64,000 bases of DNA from Cristatella mucedo. Its lineage: Eukaryota; Bryozoa; Phylactolaemata; Cristatellidae. The notes beneath the pieces were generated by a model that saw only the letters and a program-made list of their open reading frames with translations, made no database searches and was not told the DNA's origin. Location of the stretch: NCBI GenBank assembly GCA_009760855.2, contig WPIO01000001.1, positions 357,001 to 421,000 of the forward strand. Reading direction: 5' to 3'. A program made the position numbers and the translations under genes. Of this stretch, positions 1 through 12,119 are shown piece after piece. Within the stretch, counting starts at the first letter, position 1, and every line of letters starts with the position of its first letter.

Positions 1-861
1 ATAAATTTCAGAAAAGCTGAAGCTCACGGAAGCCACGAGCGATCGACGCTCGGCCCGATGCCCATTTGCTCCACAGCTCTGAAGGCAGAAGCACTTGCTT
101 AGCACACAGAGACCCTCACGGAGCAAGCACGTCCTACAGTCCTAAAGGACAACCGTGCTTCGGATGCTTCAAATGCCACTCGCTTCACAAAAGATGCAGG
201 AGATCGTACGGGCACCGAGCGCTGCCTGGCGGCAGTCGTAAAGTCGCAGCCGGAGCGGCTTCGTAAGGCTTCCCAGGGCACAGCACAGCACCTCTCCTCT
301 GGCCCCATGTATTGATGCATTTTCATTGATGATTGATGCATTTTCATTGATTCATTTTCCTCTACTTTTCTCTTCCTCTACACGAGGCAGAGAAATCACC
401 GGCCCAGGCACTCGGGGGGGGGGAGAGGCTGTGCAAAGCAGCCAGGCCTGGCGAGGCCTCCCTCGCTCATCCAAGGCCAACACGAGCACCAATCACAAGT
501 GACGAAACCAATCGAGGATTACACTCGGCATCAAAAACATCCACACTCACAGTGTGGCCGCCACTGTTTAAGCTGTCAATTCGTTCGGGTAATAAAGAGA
601 TTTTCCTGCAATGGCCAGCATACAAAGAAGTTACAAGCAGCCTGTACAAATGTTTATTTTCACGTCCTATCACGATTCTTTACGACTTCCCTTAAACGGC
701 CAGTCATAGAGGCTACCAGCTTCTTCCTTGTCCCTTCTGCTGTAGCACATTCCACGGAGTCTGAATTTTACTGAAAAGGTTTGTTACTAGTGTGGGCTGA
801 ACACCTGCCTTAGCCACGTGTCACCAATGCTCCAAATTAGTAATATCTGTTCTAACAGCCT
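1..861. other. no gene recognised
   Basis: Short open frames occur on both strands but none shows splice sites or a family match. The stretch holds a poly-G run near 414-423 and a small direct repeat (ATTGATGCATTTTCATTGATG, two tandem copies around 312-350). It may be intron of the minus-strand gene if that gene continues leftwards. Confidence 0.5.
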
Positions 862-1000
862 CATTTGTATAGCGCCAGAAGAGCCTTACCAGCTATCACC
901 ACCGCTTGCAGTGAGGGACATCATTAAGGATCACACACTGCAGGACTCAAACCTACGATCAGGATAGTGAAGAGCAAGCACCAAACTGCCGGGCTATAAG
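862..1000 (-). repeat. tRNA-derived SINE (copy 1)
   Basis: Read on the minus strand it has an A box (TAGCCCGGCAGTTTGG) and a B box (GGTTTGAGTCC) at the usual spacing. A body follows with the family's GCAAGCGGTGGTGATAGC block and AAGGCTCTTCTGGCGCTATA tail. It is diverged from the copies at 1935 and 40,729. Confidence 0.75.
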
Positions 1001-1510
1001 ACCCAGAGGCTTTGGGGAGGGGGGGTTCACATCAGGCGACTGCTAGCTGCACCAATGCATCAGCACCAAACCAGAATTTGTTAAAGTACTTTACTCAAGT
1101 TATTGTTAGTCGTGCAAGTTCAATTACACTGCCTCTCCGGATAAGTATAAAAGCATAACTAGAGTATGCCAGACGAGGAAGAAAACCCTCATATCATCCG
1201 AACGAATTTAAAGTCAATTCAGCTTAATCCATACGGCAAAGACTTTTCGAGCCGAGTATAGCAGCACGCCCTATGCCAGCGACATTGTAGGTGAGCCCAA
1301 CCACTGCCCCCACTTTCGGTGGCAGAGCGTATCCCACCGGAAAGCAGGCTCTCTGTCTCTCTCTCGATCCACCGTGAGCAGCAGCAGAAGCAGCAGCAGG
1401 AGGAGAAAAAGCTCAGCACCCGGTCAAGCTCGACCACGCTGCAGTCACGACTGTGTGCAGCAGCCCGTAGCTTGATCGATCGATCGATCGCCACGGCACA
1501 GGCGACACAC
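1001..1510. other. intergenic or intron sequence downstream of exon 4
   Basis: Contains a (GATC)n run at about 1475-1490 and a CAG-rich stretch at 1375-1405. Open frames here are low complexity. No exon could be supported. Confidence 0.45.
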
Positions 1511-1808
1511 CTTCCACTCGCGGAGCAGTGGCCGTGGGCTGCCTCGAGGCTGCGGCAGTCGTCGCCTTGGCTTTGATCTTCTTGGTCGTTTCGGCGGCAG
1601 CTAGCCCCGGAGGCTTTGATTCGATGGCAGCTGCAGCGCTAGCCGGAGCGCTGCCCACGTCCTGCGGTAGCTGCTGCAGCTGTTGCGGTGGTGGCGCCTC
1701 GTAGGTGACAGCTCGCTGGGCAATCTCGAGCACTTCATCCGAAGCGAGGGCTTCGGAGGACGAAGTGCTCGAGCTCGATGCTTTTCGCTCGTTGCCGGAC
1801 ACCGACTG
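1511..1808 (-). CDS. p180/kinectin-like protein, coding exon 4 (probable)
   Basis: The acceptor TTGTTTTCCAG|CAG at 1809 opens a frame in phase 0, as exon 3 requires. It reads QSVSGNERKASSSSTSSSEA, then an acidic patch (ALASDEVLEIAQRAV), a proline/glutamine run (APPPQQLQQLPQD) and alanine- and lysine-rich sequence ending near ATAPRVEG. I end it at the weak donor GGAAG|GTGTGT (1510). The frame stays open to a stop at 1413, so a terminal exon is possible, but that extension looks non-coding (GATC repeat). No coiled-coil exon was found to the left, so the rest of the gene is probably outside the window. Confidence 0.5.
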
Positions 1809-1934
1809 CTGGAAAACAATCGGGGCGATGCAAGCAATAAGTCAATGACAAAAATACGCCACAAGCAGCTGCACATTGCGTGATTACTATCTGATTATAT
1901 ATATATACTATACTAGCTGATACTATGCGATACT

Positions 1935-2105
1935 AGCTGATTTAGCAGCCTCTTTTTTGCATAGCGGCAGGAGGCAAATGAGCCTTAAAGGCTATCACCA
2001 CCGCTTGCAGTGGCAATATAGGATCGCCCACCGCAGGATTCGAACCCACAACCTCGGGACCCCGAGGTCGTGAAAAGCGACCGCCCTCACCTAATGTGCT
2101 TTAAC
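1935..2105 (-). repeat. tRNA-derived SINE in intron 3-4
   Basis: On the minus strand the B box reads GGGTTCGAATCC, next to the family's CGAGGTCGTG stem and the GCAAGCGGTGGTGATAGC body. It lies wholly inside the intron between exons 3 and 4, antisense-neutral because it is on the gene's own strand. Confidence 0.8.
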
Positions 2106-2423
2106 CAAAGCATCGACGACCAACAACAGGCATGCAATTCCTGGATGGATGCAAAGCTATCACGAGCTCAGACACTCTACTGCCGACTCCCTGAACATAC
2201 CGAGGTCCGGTAGGTGGCTGGATGCTGCACGGCATTCGAAGCAAAGAGACAGCCAAAGCGATGTCACAGACACGATCACCTAATGTGCCCATAGTACACA
2301 GCCGGCAGGCCGTAAGCAAAGCCCGCGTAAGCAAAGCACGATAGAAAAGACTTTCAGTTTGCTAATCTCTTGGTCTTTAAGTAATTCACAAACTGAATGC
2401 GCTAATTTCATCGACTGACTGTC

Positions 2424-2452
2424 GCACACACGAACACACACACACACACACA
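2424..2452. repeat. short (CA)n microsatellite
   Basis: About ten CA units after CGCACACACG, in the intron between exons 3 and 4. Confidence 0.9.
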
Positions 2453-2561
2453 GCGCGTGGACATATGCCGGTAAACCCATCTACGAGAGCATCCAAATCA
2501 AGCAGCAGCCAAAGTTTGGAAAAAGACAAGCCAAATCATTAAGCCTTGAGATGGCACTTAC

Positions 2562-2744
2562 AGCTGCCTTGGCCGAATGGCGGCTCTTCAATTCAGGGTG
2601 ATGCTTCAGCTCGACCTCATCCTTAGGAATGCGGCTAAAGGAGCTACGCTGTGATTTCTCACTCTCCACAGGAACTTCGGAATCTTTTGTCGAGTCAGTG
2701 CGATTTCGCAGAATCGACTTCTTTGGAATGTGTTCAGGCTTTGC
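2562..2744 (-). CDS. p180/kinectin-like protein, coding exon 3
   Basis: This exon is 183 nt, exactly 61 codons in phase 0. The acceptor is CACGTTTTAG|GCA and the donor is GCAGCT|GTAAGTGCC. The product starts AKPEHIPKKSILRNRTDS and continues charged and serine-rich (SEKSQRSSFSRIPKDEVELK), consistent with the unstructured basic linker of the p180/kinectin family. A long (GA)n tract, read as (CT)n on the coding strand, ends 39 bp upstream of the acceptor. The exon is called from splice sites, phase and an uninterrupted frame, not from a clear domain match. Confidence 0.6.
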
Positions 2745-2778
2745 CTAAAACGTGAAGGCATCCTTGATAAACAGCATG

Positions 2779-2782
<4 letters not shown>

Positions 2783-2859
<77 letters not shown>
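2783..2859. repeat. (GA)n microsatellite beside exon 3
   Basis: About 38 AG units. On the coding (minus) strand this is a pure CT tract ending 39 bp before the exon 3 acceptor. Confidence 0.95.
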
Positions 2860-2861
<2 letters not shown>

Positions 2862-2929
2862 AAGACATACAGGCAGAGATTTCGAGACACAAGAGAGAGA
2901 CAGTGATGGAGATAGAGACAGAGAGTAAG

Positions 2930-3268
<339 letters not shown>

Positions 3269-3797
3269 AGTGGATTTTAAATGCCCTTCATGGGAGAAGA
3301 TTACCCAATAGCATGGCTTTACTGCAAGATGGGCATGTGATTCAAAGAAAGTGGTGGTAACCACCTCTTAGGAACAACTTTTTAGCAAGTGACAAGATTC
3401 CTCTCAAGTCTAAGGATCGAAACCTAAGTGAAAAGCACTTGCATTATTTGCTGAAAAAGCATTCCTACCAAAAATCTCTTAAACAGCACCTGGTTATCTA
3501 ATCAACTGGGAGCTGCCTTCATATAGTGCCTGACGTAACGGATTATGCCATCTCCAGATCTGCTGACCAATGGCCATTGCGAACGAGTCTCAGCATGCGT
3601 GTGGCATGCTGTTCTTGGGCATGCACGACCGACGTTAGCTGCTTAAGATCATTAGCACGAAAACTCCCTACCGCTGCCTAACAACAGACCCTGGCCACCC
3701 CACTTAATGTCAGCAGTGCTTGGAGCAATGGTCGGCTGGTGGCAAGCAGCAGCCGGCGACCACGGACGAGCGTGGGGGGATGGACAGCAGTGCTCAC

Positions 3798-3958
3798 CTT
3801 GTTTGCTGGCATCGGCTCGTCGATTACGACAGGGTCAGGGTCGTATTCTACATGCGGGCGTCGGTCGTCAGAGGATGCTTGCATGCTGTCGCCTGTGTCA
3901 CGGTCTCGGCCGTTAGCACCTTTTCCTTCTTCGTCAGTTGTGGCATCCGAAGAGACGC
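3798..3958 (-). CDS. p180/kinectin-like protein, coding exon 2
   Basis: This exon is 161 nt. The acceptor has a pyrimidine-rich lead ending TTTTTTAAG and the donor is AAG|GTGAGC. It enters in phase 1, joining the single G left by exon 1 into a Gly codon, and exits in phase 0. The product is acidic and unstructured (SSDATTDEEGKGANG) and ends EYDPDPVVIDEPMPANK. The D-x-D-P-x-P-x-V/I-x-E-P pattern recalls the short conserved block after the lysine-rich region of vertebrate RRBP1. That is a resemblance from memory, not an alignment. Exons 1 and 2 are separated by a 4-kb intron holding SINE, LINE and (CA)n repeats. Confidence 0.62.
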
Positions 3959-4354
3959 CTTAAAAAAGGAGCAGCAAGCACACAATGCAAAGCAAAGCGG
4001 CAGGAGACCTCGGCAGTGAGCTGTGTGACATTCGTGTTAACGTACCCTGCAATAGGCCTTGCAATCGACACAACCAAACAGCACTGACGGCAGGCAGGCA
4101 GATAGACAGCAGAATTTATTACTGCAAGCACTGTCACATTCCCTGCATGCCATTCCGCACAGGTCCACACTCAGATGTTGGATTTGAGTGAAATGTGAAA
4201 GCGAATAAGTAAGCCAGTCCAGTGCCATAGTTTAATGATTATAGCAATAATTATTGAAATAAAGCACAACATGTTCAAATACATATTACAGAGGCACACA
4301 AAGAAAATGTACGTGGGCAGAGCAAAGGCTGCGTGAACAGGTGGGTTTGCAGCT

Positions 4355-4555
4355 TCTTTTAAATAATAATAATAATACTATTAAATTTGCTATAGCACGC
4401 ATAAACAAGTCAATTTCGTTCTACGCATTTTACATTTGCTGCAAAGGAAGCATGATCGAATGTTTTGTGGTAGCATGCTCAATGACAAAACAAGCATAAC
4501 ATGGTTAGAGGTAACATGCACCCGGTTAGCATTTTTGAATCTTGTCCAATGAGGT
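4355..4555 (-). repeat. CR1/L2-type family A, 3' end
   Basis: Begins with the family's trinucleotide tail ((AAT)n on plus) and carries the conserved 3' blocks, such as ACATTTGCTGCAAAGGAAGC and ATGGTTAGAGGTAACATGC, in minus orientation. It is cut by the SINE at 4562; a further family A piece (AGTTCCAGGCTTCAGGAG) resumes near 4725. Confidence 0.75.
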
Positions 4556-4561
4556 GATGAG

Positions 4562-4695
4562 CTGCACTGGCTTGGCCTAGTGGTTAAAAGGTTCTCGCCC
4601 GACCAAGGTCAAGGTGAATGTATTTGATGGCCGAGGTTGCAGGCTCGAGCCCAGTGGCGTATGTGAAGAGAACTCTATAGGGCGCTATACGAATG
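4562..4695 (+). repeat. tRNA-derived SINE, second subfamily
   Basis: The A box is TTGGCCTAGTGGTTAAAAGG and the B box region is GAGGTTGCAGGCTCGAGCCC. The tail AGGGCGCTATACGAATGA resembles that of the other SINEs. It appears to be inserted in a family A LINE fragment, because LINE sequence lies on both sides. Confidence 0.7.
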
Positions 4696-4719
4696 ATTTG
4701 TTTATTTAATTATTTATTT

Positions 4720-5880
4720 ATGTGATGCCAATCGGTAGTGAGTTCCAGGCTTCAGGAGTACAGTAACACTTTGAAAAATGGCTTCGATTGGATCAGTAGC
4801 CACACAACAAGCAGCTCAGGGAATCACTAATGTATACAGCATCAACAATGGCAGCTCTGCAGCGGCAGGTAAACGTAAGCAGAAGGCAAAGAGTACTAGG
4901 ACGTGGACGACTCATGCGTCCTCACCCCATCACACGTAACAACCCCACTACCAAGAGAAAAGCCTACCAAGCAGCAGCTGCCGATCAGGCGAGGTTTTCT
5001 TTTTGAGAGGTACGAGCAACCGTGCGGCAGACTACCCATATGACAGCGACAACACGGCAACTAAATGACGGGGGGGGGGGGGGCAGGGGGTAAGGGGGTA
5101 AGGGGGAGGGGTGGTGTAGCAGCCGGGTGCTGTCGGCTCGGCAGCAGAGTCTGCAAGCTTAGGTCGGCACCAGCACTTCCTGCCCAGCCAAAACAAGCCC
5201 AGCAGAACTAAAAGGTCGTCTGCTGTCGGAGCACGACTTGTTGACTCACTTTAGCCAGAGCCAGAGCATGATATCAGTCCACTGCTGGCAAGGATAGGCG
5301 CCCATTGAAATTTGATCCCCGGAATATATAGATTGTGCTCGCCCGGGGGGGGGGCGATGCAAGAGAAGTCGCACTAGTCCGGCCCCGTCCCTGCTAGCCA
5401 GACTCCCGGAAAGAAGCCACTGCTTCGATGAAGGTGTGGCCAATGAAACATAGACTCACCCGGGCAAATAATTGTGAGACTTAACAGCAGAAACCATAAT
5501 TTCCAAAGGCCTAAATAGGTACGACCATGTGCCACCTGCCAGGGCTAACCATTATGGTCCTATTATTTTTTATTACTATTAAAGGTAATAACAACACTAA
5601 TTTTTATTATTATCTAATCATAATAATAATTAAATAATAACATTTAAGACATTTGTCCGGGATGGGGGCCTAAGAGAACCCAACCTTTTTTCTAAGCACC
5701 TAACACAAGCTCTCAAAGAAAGAACGCCACTTGGTTAAGTTGGTTGGTGACGTGGTCATGCATTTCTTATATGCATGAGCATATAAGAAAAATTCACACA
5801 GGGGTGGAGCAAATAATGTAAGAAATATGGTGGCTGTTAGCTTATTTTTAAATAACGTTAAGTCATTAGCTAACGTAACA
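4720..5880. other. intron 1 sequence, no gene recognised
   Basis: Contains a short family A LINE piece near 4725-4770, a run of 14 G at 5069-5082 with G-rich sequence after it, a second G run at 5345, and AT-rich sequence at 5560-5650 with many ATT/AAT units. No exon with matching phase was seen. Confidence 0.45.
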
Positions 5881-6140
5881 TCCGCCTCGAGTGAGTGCAG
5901 GCTCTGAGGACATACGAACTGAAGGCATAGTCTCCATTGGATTTAAGGTTAAAGGCACAGCTAAACTCGACTTCAGTCACAAATGTAGTGGTCGACGATG
6001 CCAGGCCTGATGAGAAATGATTTTGGATTGGTAGGGCTGAGCAAGAAAATGAAGTGAATACAAAGTGAGTAAAAAGACCTTGAATTCACTACACTACTTG
6101 ATGGGCAGCCAGTACAGGTCGGTGAGAACTGGTGTCTACT
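5880..6140 (-). repeat. CR1/L2-type family A, degraded internal fragment
   Basis: The blocks CTCCATTGGATTTAAGGTT and GATGGGCAGCCAGTACAGG align by eye with the better copy at 33,545-34,980 (its 33,918 and 34,090 regions), in the same orientation and order. Confidence 0.65.
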
Positions 6141-7300
6141 GGCTTGCTATTCTGTTTAAGCACAAACCCGGATGCAGTAAATAGAAGAACATCAATAAGA
6201 ACAGAATGAAGCAGCGTAGCTGCCGACTCTCACTACCTGCTTAGAGACTTGTAAGTTCACTAGTCTCCCTCCCTCCCTCTCTCTCTCTCTCTCTCTCCCT
6301 TTTCCCTCTCTCTTTTGCTTGCTCCTCCCTCTCCCTCTGTATCTTTTGCTTGCTCTCACCGGATGTTTTTGTGGCTCAATCACCCCATTTCCCCTGACTT
6401 GCCTGCCACTGTCGTGGTTGGCTGTACTCGGGCAATAGAGCTAGGAATAGAGCTTCTTTAAATTTGGGTATATACACGCATTCCGAGCTCTTACAGGTTG
6501 AGGACGCATGCTTGTGAAGTCGAGGCCGCTCGCACCTAAGGTCTTCGTTAGGTTAGTCGCCTTGCAACTCGGCCATATCGAGAGGGCAGTAACTTGGCTT
6601 GCAACTCAGCTTGCTCCACCCGATCTCAAACCTCCCCTTTCTACTACAACCTTCCAGAAGCCGTAACATTAGGACTGGCCGCTAGCAACATGGCAGACAG
6701 CTCTTAAGGCTCCAGCACTTCAGGCCTATGCGTACATGGCAGGCCATGAAATACAACTCCTTTGCTAGCTCTACCGGAGTCTCCATTAAGTATACTGGCC
6801 CTGTGAAAAACCCGTCGGATTCTCACTCGGGAGTGTAAAGCAACACTGCTTTAGGGTGAGCAATGCTGCAGGCCTACGGGTCTTTCCGAGTTTGACGCTA
6901 CTCAAAACGCCAATTTTGTCATCTTACCGTCACTCGGCCGTCATATCAATAACAGAAATCACTCAAAAAAAGAACAGGCCGAGGCTCTACTCCCAGTGGC
7001 AAGCAAGCAGGGAGCCAGTAAACACATTCGAGAGCAGGCACGAAAGTGCCTGCACGGAGGCACGGGTCAGGCACGAAGATGCCCTCATCTACTCTGCCCC
7101 TCACCCCCCCACCAAGTGCTAATGCTTCTACTTTTGCTGCAAGCCAACCAGAGGGTTGCTCATCGCACAGTGGCTCAACAAAGGCGAACAGAGGGAAACA
7201 GGTATTTGGTCATAAGCACAAGAGGCCGCCGGCCAATCGCCCAATCGCAGCTATAAGGCTGCACACGTTAGTTCTCACAGAGATAGATCATCTTTGACCC
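6141..7300. other. intron 1 sequence, no gene recognised
   Basis: Holds a CT-rich low-complexity tract (6269-6338) and unassigned sequence. Several short overlapping open frames at 6856-7297 have no family match and no supporting splice sites. Confidence 0.4.
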
Positions 7301-7333
7301 GCCAGCCAGCCAGCCAGCCAGCTAGCCAGCTAG
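7301..7333. repeat. (CCAG)n tetranucleotide repeat
   Basis: Tandem CCAG units, with CTAG variants at the right end. Confidence 0.9.
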
Positions 7334-7778
7334 AAAAGACCAGTCTTAGCCTAGCGGTGGGGTGCTTGCTCATCACGACCCACTCTTGGTACAGTCCTGC
7401 AGCAGGCAATCGCCGAAATGCCTGCAGCAGGCAGAGTGAGAGTGGCTTGAGGCATTCCTTCTGGGCCAACGCAAAAAAGGCCTTGGCCATGTCTTGCTAA
7501 GGCAACACAAGATGTCAAGCAGACGCACACGAAGTTCAGCCGAAGCTAGCGGCACTGCTTAGCAAGCAATCAACTGCTCGAACCTGGCAGAGGCAAGCAA
7601 GACGGCAGAAACTCGCAGAAACTATGCAAAGAGCAACAGGACATGCACGGACGCACCACTCGGAATGTGACCACATGCATGCCACCCCGCATGCACTCAC
7701 AATGACATGCCCCACATGCGCACACGTCACACTCACTCACAGGTGCATGCACATGCATGAGCGCGCACGATCACGTGA

Positions 7779-7780
<2 letters not shown>

Positions 7781-7860
<80 letters not shown>
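7781..7860. repeat. (CA)n microsatellite in intron 1
   Basis: Forty uninterrupted CA units, about 150 bp downstream (on the minus strand) of the exon 1 donor. Confidence 0.97.
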
Positions 7861-7863
<3 letters not shown>

Positions 7864-8013
7864 TGCATACGCACACACCCACACGTGCTCCCTCACGCAT
7901 GCATACCCGCTTCTTACAAATGCACATACAAGCAAATGCACACGCAGAAAGGTGTGCAGCAACTCCAGTGGTAGCCAGCCTCGGGAGGCTAGAAGTGGCT
8001 CTCATGCACTCAC

Positions 8014-8200
8014 CCCCTTTTGACTTTGCCTTCTTCTTCTTGATCGCCTTTTTCCCAGCTGACGACACGGCTGCAGGCTCTTGTCGTCCAAAGACCTCAT
8101 CGTACTCTCGCTCTCTGAAGCTGACCTTCACAGCGAGCACGAGGATCGTGCACACGACGAGCGAGATCAGAACGCCGATAACCATCGAAGTTGCATCCAT
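8014..8200 (-). CDS. p180/kinectin-like ER membrane protein, coding exon 1
   Basis: The ATG at 8200-8198 opens 62 codons plus one base. After a short luminal start, residues 5-25 are a hydrophobic anchor (VIGVLISLVVCTILVLAV). It is followed by FREREYDEVFGRQ and a lysine-rich stretch (KKAIKKKKAKSKG). This layout, with E-x-x-Y-[DE]-E just after the anchor and then basic residues, is the N-terminus of the ribosome-binding protein p180/kinectin family (RRBP1, KTN1), which sits in the ER membrane with its basic domain in the cytosol. The donor is G|GTGAGT at 8013, leaving phase 1, which fits the next exon. The frame stays open upstream of the ATG but translates repeats, so that part is probably 5' untranslated or intronic. 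I cannot choose between RRBP1 and KTN1; many invertebrates may have one ancestral gene. Confidence 0.68.
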
Positions 8201-8562
8201 GTTGCCGCTGTTCCTCGCGAAGCAGCAGCAGCTGCAATCGTCCAGCAAAGCGAGAGGTGGCACGCAAGCAGTGGCAGCAGCCAGAGGAGGCAGTACCGAT
8301 GGAAGCGATGAACCGAAAACAACGATCGAAGCAGCGTGGCAAAAAGCAGTTATTTGGCAGACGCAGAGTCTGAAGCAGGCAGTCAATCGGGCACCGTCGC
8401 TCGGCAACAGGCAAGGATCAGCAGAGGGCAAGGACTCGCCTCGAACAGGGAAGAAAACGCTTCCGCACCGGGAGGGAAGGGACGTAGAGACACTTCGGCT
8501 GAACTTTACTCTCAGTAGAGTGACCAAGCAAGTTGCCTCTGCTAGCCATTTCTTGCCTCTCG

Positions 8563-9504
<942 letters not shown>

Positions 9505-9612
9505 CACATCACGACCCAGGTCGCGAGTTCGAGTCGTGCAGCTGGCAATTTTTTAGTGTTCACTGCAAGTGGGAGCGATAGCCGCTACTAAGGCTCTTCT
9601 GCCACATACAAA
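9505..9612 (+). repeat. tRNA-derived SINE, 5'-truncated
   Basis: The B box GAGTTCGAGTCGTGC is followed by the family body (CACTGCAAGTGGGAGCGATAG) and AAGGCTCTTCTGCCACATAC. The A box end is missing. It directly abuts the LINE at 9613. Confidence 0.7.
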
Positions 9613-10490
9613 ACTAACTTACTAGTTATGGGCAAACCCAGTGTGATTCAGAGGTTGGAAAGGCTGACTCTCAAAACTGGTTCTGCCAGCATATCTCCAG
9701 TTGAATCAGCTCGAAATCTAGGTGTCATATTCCAAAGCGACCTCTCGTTAGCCGACCATATCTGCTCCACAGTCAAATCTGTCTACTTCCAGCTTCATAA
9801 CATTGCTAAAATTCGGGCTCGTTTAGATAAGGATACCACGTCCAAGTTGGTCCATGCATTCGTGACATCCCGTCTCGACTTCTGCAACTCACTGCTTCCT
9901 GGCCCACCAGCATGTGCGATCAGGCGATTGCAGCTGGTGCAAAACTCTGCAGCTAGGCTTGTCTGTCGTGAGCATCGCAGTTGCCACATTACTCCACTTC
10001 TCGCCGACCTGCACTGGGTACCAGTCAAGCAACGGATTGACTTCAAGATTTTGTCGCTCACTTTTAGGTCCCTTCATTCTATGGCTCCAGCCTATCTGTC
10101 AGATATACTACCCCATCAGGCCAAGCATCGTATCACCTGCTTTTCGGAGTCCAACAGTCTGGAAATACCTCGTACAAACTTTAAATCCTTTGGAGACCGT
10201 GCATTTAGTTCGTATGCTCCCAAAGCCTGGAATTCCCTCCCGACCTGTGTCAGAACATCCCCTGACCTGACCACATTTAAAAGGAACTTAAAAACACCAA
10301 TTTAAGACAGTATTTAATGGGTCCTGTGCATGTCACCCCTAACCATGTTATTCATTTTGTTTGTTTTTCAAACATGATTTTACTTACCATTCAATTGCAT
10401 TTCCCTTTGCAGCAAATGTAAAGCGCCTAGAAAGAGATTAAGTTCTCTGGGGGCGCTTTATTAAGTACATTATTATTATTATTATTATTA
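9613..10490 (+). pseudogene. CR1/L2-type LINE family A, 5'-truncated, reverse transcriptase C-terminal part
   Basis: An open frame (9628-10305) gives 225 residues of the region after the polymerase fingers and palm: SARNLGVIFQSDLSLADHI, KIRARLDKDTTSKLVHAFVT, LQLVQNSAARLVCREH, ADLHWVPVKQRIDFKI and FGDRAFSSYAPKAWNSLP. These blocks mark the C-terminal part of CR1/L2-group reverse transcriptases. The frame ends early compared with the 33.5-kb copy, which has an extra LFRTAFSGSL end; here a change after LKTPI brings a stop. A 3' tail of ATT units ends it near 10,490. The 5' half (endonuclease, RT motifs) is absent, as is usual for incomplete reverse transcription. Confidence 0.88.
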
Positions 10491-10784
10491 CATCAAATCA
10501 GGCTGCTGCATCAGCTAACCTCTACTCTTGAGCTGTCGTAATGCACGAGTAAAGCAAGCAACAGCTGTAGAGAGCTGAGTTAGTAAGTAGGCCAGCACAG
10601 GGAAACTACAGCAAGCACAGTCCACTCCAAGTAGAAGGTCGGCCACCCGGAGTCAGCCCGGATATGGGCCGATGTGCTCCCATTCGGCAGTAGCTATTTA
10701 TCAAAAGGGTGATCGCCTACGGTGTTTGAGTTCACATTTAAATAGCTGTATATATGCAATTACTACACTGATGAAAACAATATA

Positions 10785-11275
10785 TTCGTATAGCACCCTC
10801 ACAGAACTTGATCTCTTTCTAGGCACTTCACATTTGCTGTAAAGGAAGCACGATCGAATGACTAGTGGTAGCATGCTCAATGTCAGCAAGCCATAATATG
10901 GTTAGAGGTGGCACTACAATGTCAACATATTTTTAAGTCTGGGGATGTCGTCATGCCAATTGGAAATTCCAGGCTTTGGGAGCTAAAAGGAACTAAAGGC
11001 ACGGTCTCCAAAGGCCTCGAGGTTCATACGAGATATAGCTGTATGATTTGAGTCAGAAAAGCAGGTGGTACGATGCCTATACTGGTGGGAAAGTAGTTCT
11101 GCTAGGTAGGTTACAGCCGGAGAATGAAAGGACCTAAAAGTGAGTGACAGAACCTTAAAGTCAAGATGCTGCTTGATGGGGAGCCAGAGCAGGTTGAGAA
11201 GAAGTGGTGTAAAACAGCACCATCGATGCTCACGACAGACAAGCCTGGCAGCAGAGTTACGCACCAACTGTTATT
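10785..11275 (-). pseudogene. CR1/L2-type family A, truncated copy
   Basis: On the minus strand 10983-11267 gives 94 residues (MVRNSAARLVCREHRW, LPIKQHLDFKVLSLTFRSF, MNLEAFGDRAFSSF) and then stops. The 3' part continues to the conserved AGAACTTGATCTCTTTCTAGG block at 10,803. Only a C-terminal fragment remains. Confidence 0.8.
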
Positions 11276-11350
11276 GTCTGATTGCACACACTGTTAGACC
11301 AGCAAGCTGAGAGTTACAGAAGTCAAGCTATGCAGTGTCAGCACACCCAG

Positions 11351-11400
11351 CACACACACACACGCACACACCCGCAAACATATACACACACACACACACA

Positions 11401-11479
<79 letters not shown>

Positions 11480-11509
11480 AGCACACGCACACACACGCAC
11501 GCACGCACG

Positions 11510-11564
<55 letters not shown>

Positions 11565-11586
11565 ACGCACACACGCACGCACACAA
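11351..11586. repeat. long (CA)n / (CACG)n compound microsatellite
   Basis: CA units interrupted by CGCA, TATACA and CCAG variants, over about 235 bp. It sits between two minus-strand family A fragments. Confidence 0.97.
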
Positions 11587-11604
11587 AGGGAACTTCCTGC
11601 GAGG

Positions 11605-12110
11605 AGCTGGTGGCTTGTCAGCTTCTTCAAATGTGGCCAATGCAGAGGATGTCGTGACGTCAGGCGAGAGCGGGTTTCAAGCTTTGGGAGCATACAAACA
11701 GGAAGTGCAAAGGATTTAGGTTGACTGGAAGCACAGCTAAACAACTTAAGTCAGAATTACCAGTCAAGACGTCACGAAAGTATGGTATGGATCAAGTTGA
11801 ATGTGGATTTCCTTATCTAAGCTGGCCCTAACGTTTGAAATGGCTCGTGGCTGAAAGAACAGACTTGACTGCACAGCAAATGTGATCACTCTGTGAAAAG
11901 TCACTTGGGAACAGGACATTATGTGCTAAGATGCAAGAGGGGATATGCTGGACGAGCTGATTTTGAGAGTTAGGTTTTCCTATTCGGAGTACTACTAGGT
12001 TTGCTCAGAAGTTGCATGCTGGTTTTATTGTAATTCAATTTGAGAAAGTTTGCTGCTAAATGTCAGCAATACATGCTGAATAGCAATTGATAGAGAGAAC
12101 GACCTGCTGG
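11605..12110 (-). pseudogene. CR1/L2-type family A, degraded internal fragment
   Basis: Blocks in family A order: CTTCAAATGTGGCCAATGCA, TTTCAAGCTTTGGGAGCATA, ACGTCACGAAAGTATGG, TCCTTATCTAAGCTGGCCC, GCTGATTTTGAGAGTTAGG and AGAAAGTTTGCTGCTAAATG. All correspond by eye to the minus-strand copy at 33.8-34.5 kb but with indels, and no frame survives. Confidence 0.65.
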
Positions 12111-12119
12111 AAGGCCGAT

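Noticed and set aside
1413-1510. Extension of exon 4 to the stop at 1413 as a last exon
   Set aside because: The added peptide covers a GATC run and looks random, and the family should have a long coiled coil after this point; kept only as an alternative.
11282-11744. His-Thr and Cys-Val rich open frames
   Set aside because: Translations of the (CA)n repeat; no flanking coding signal.
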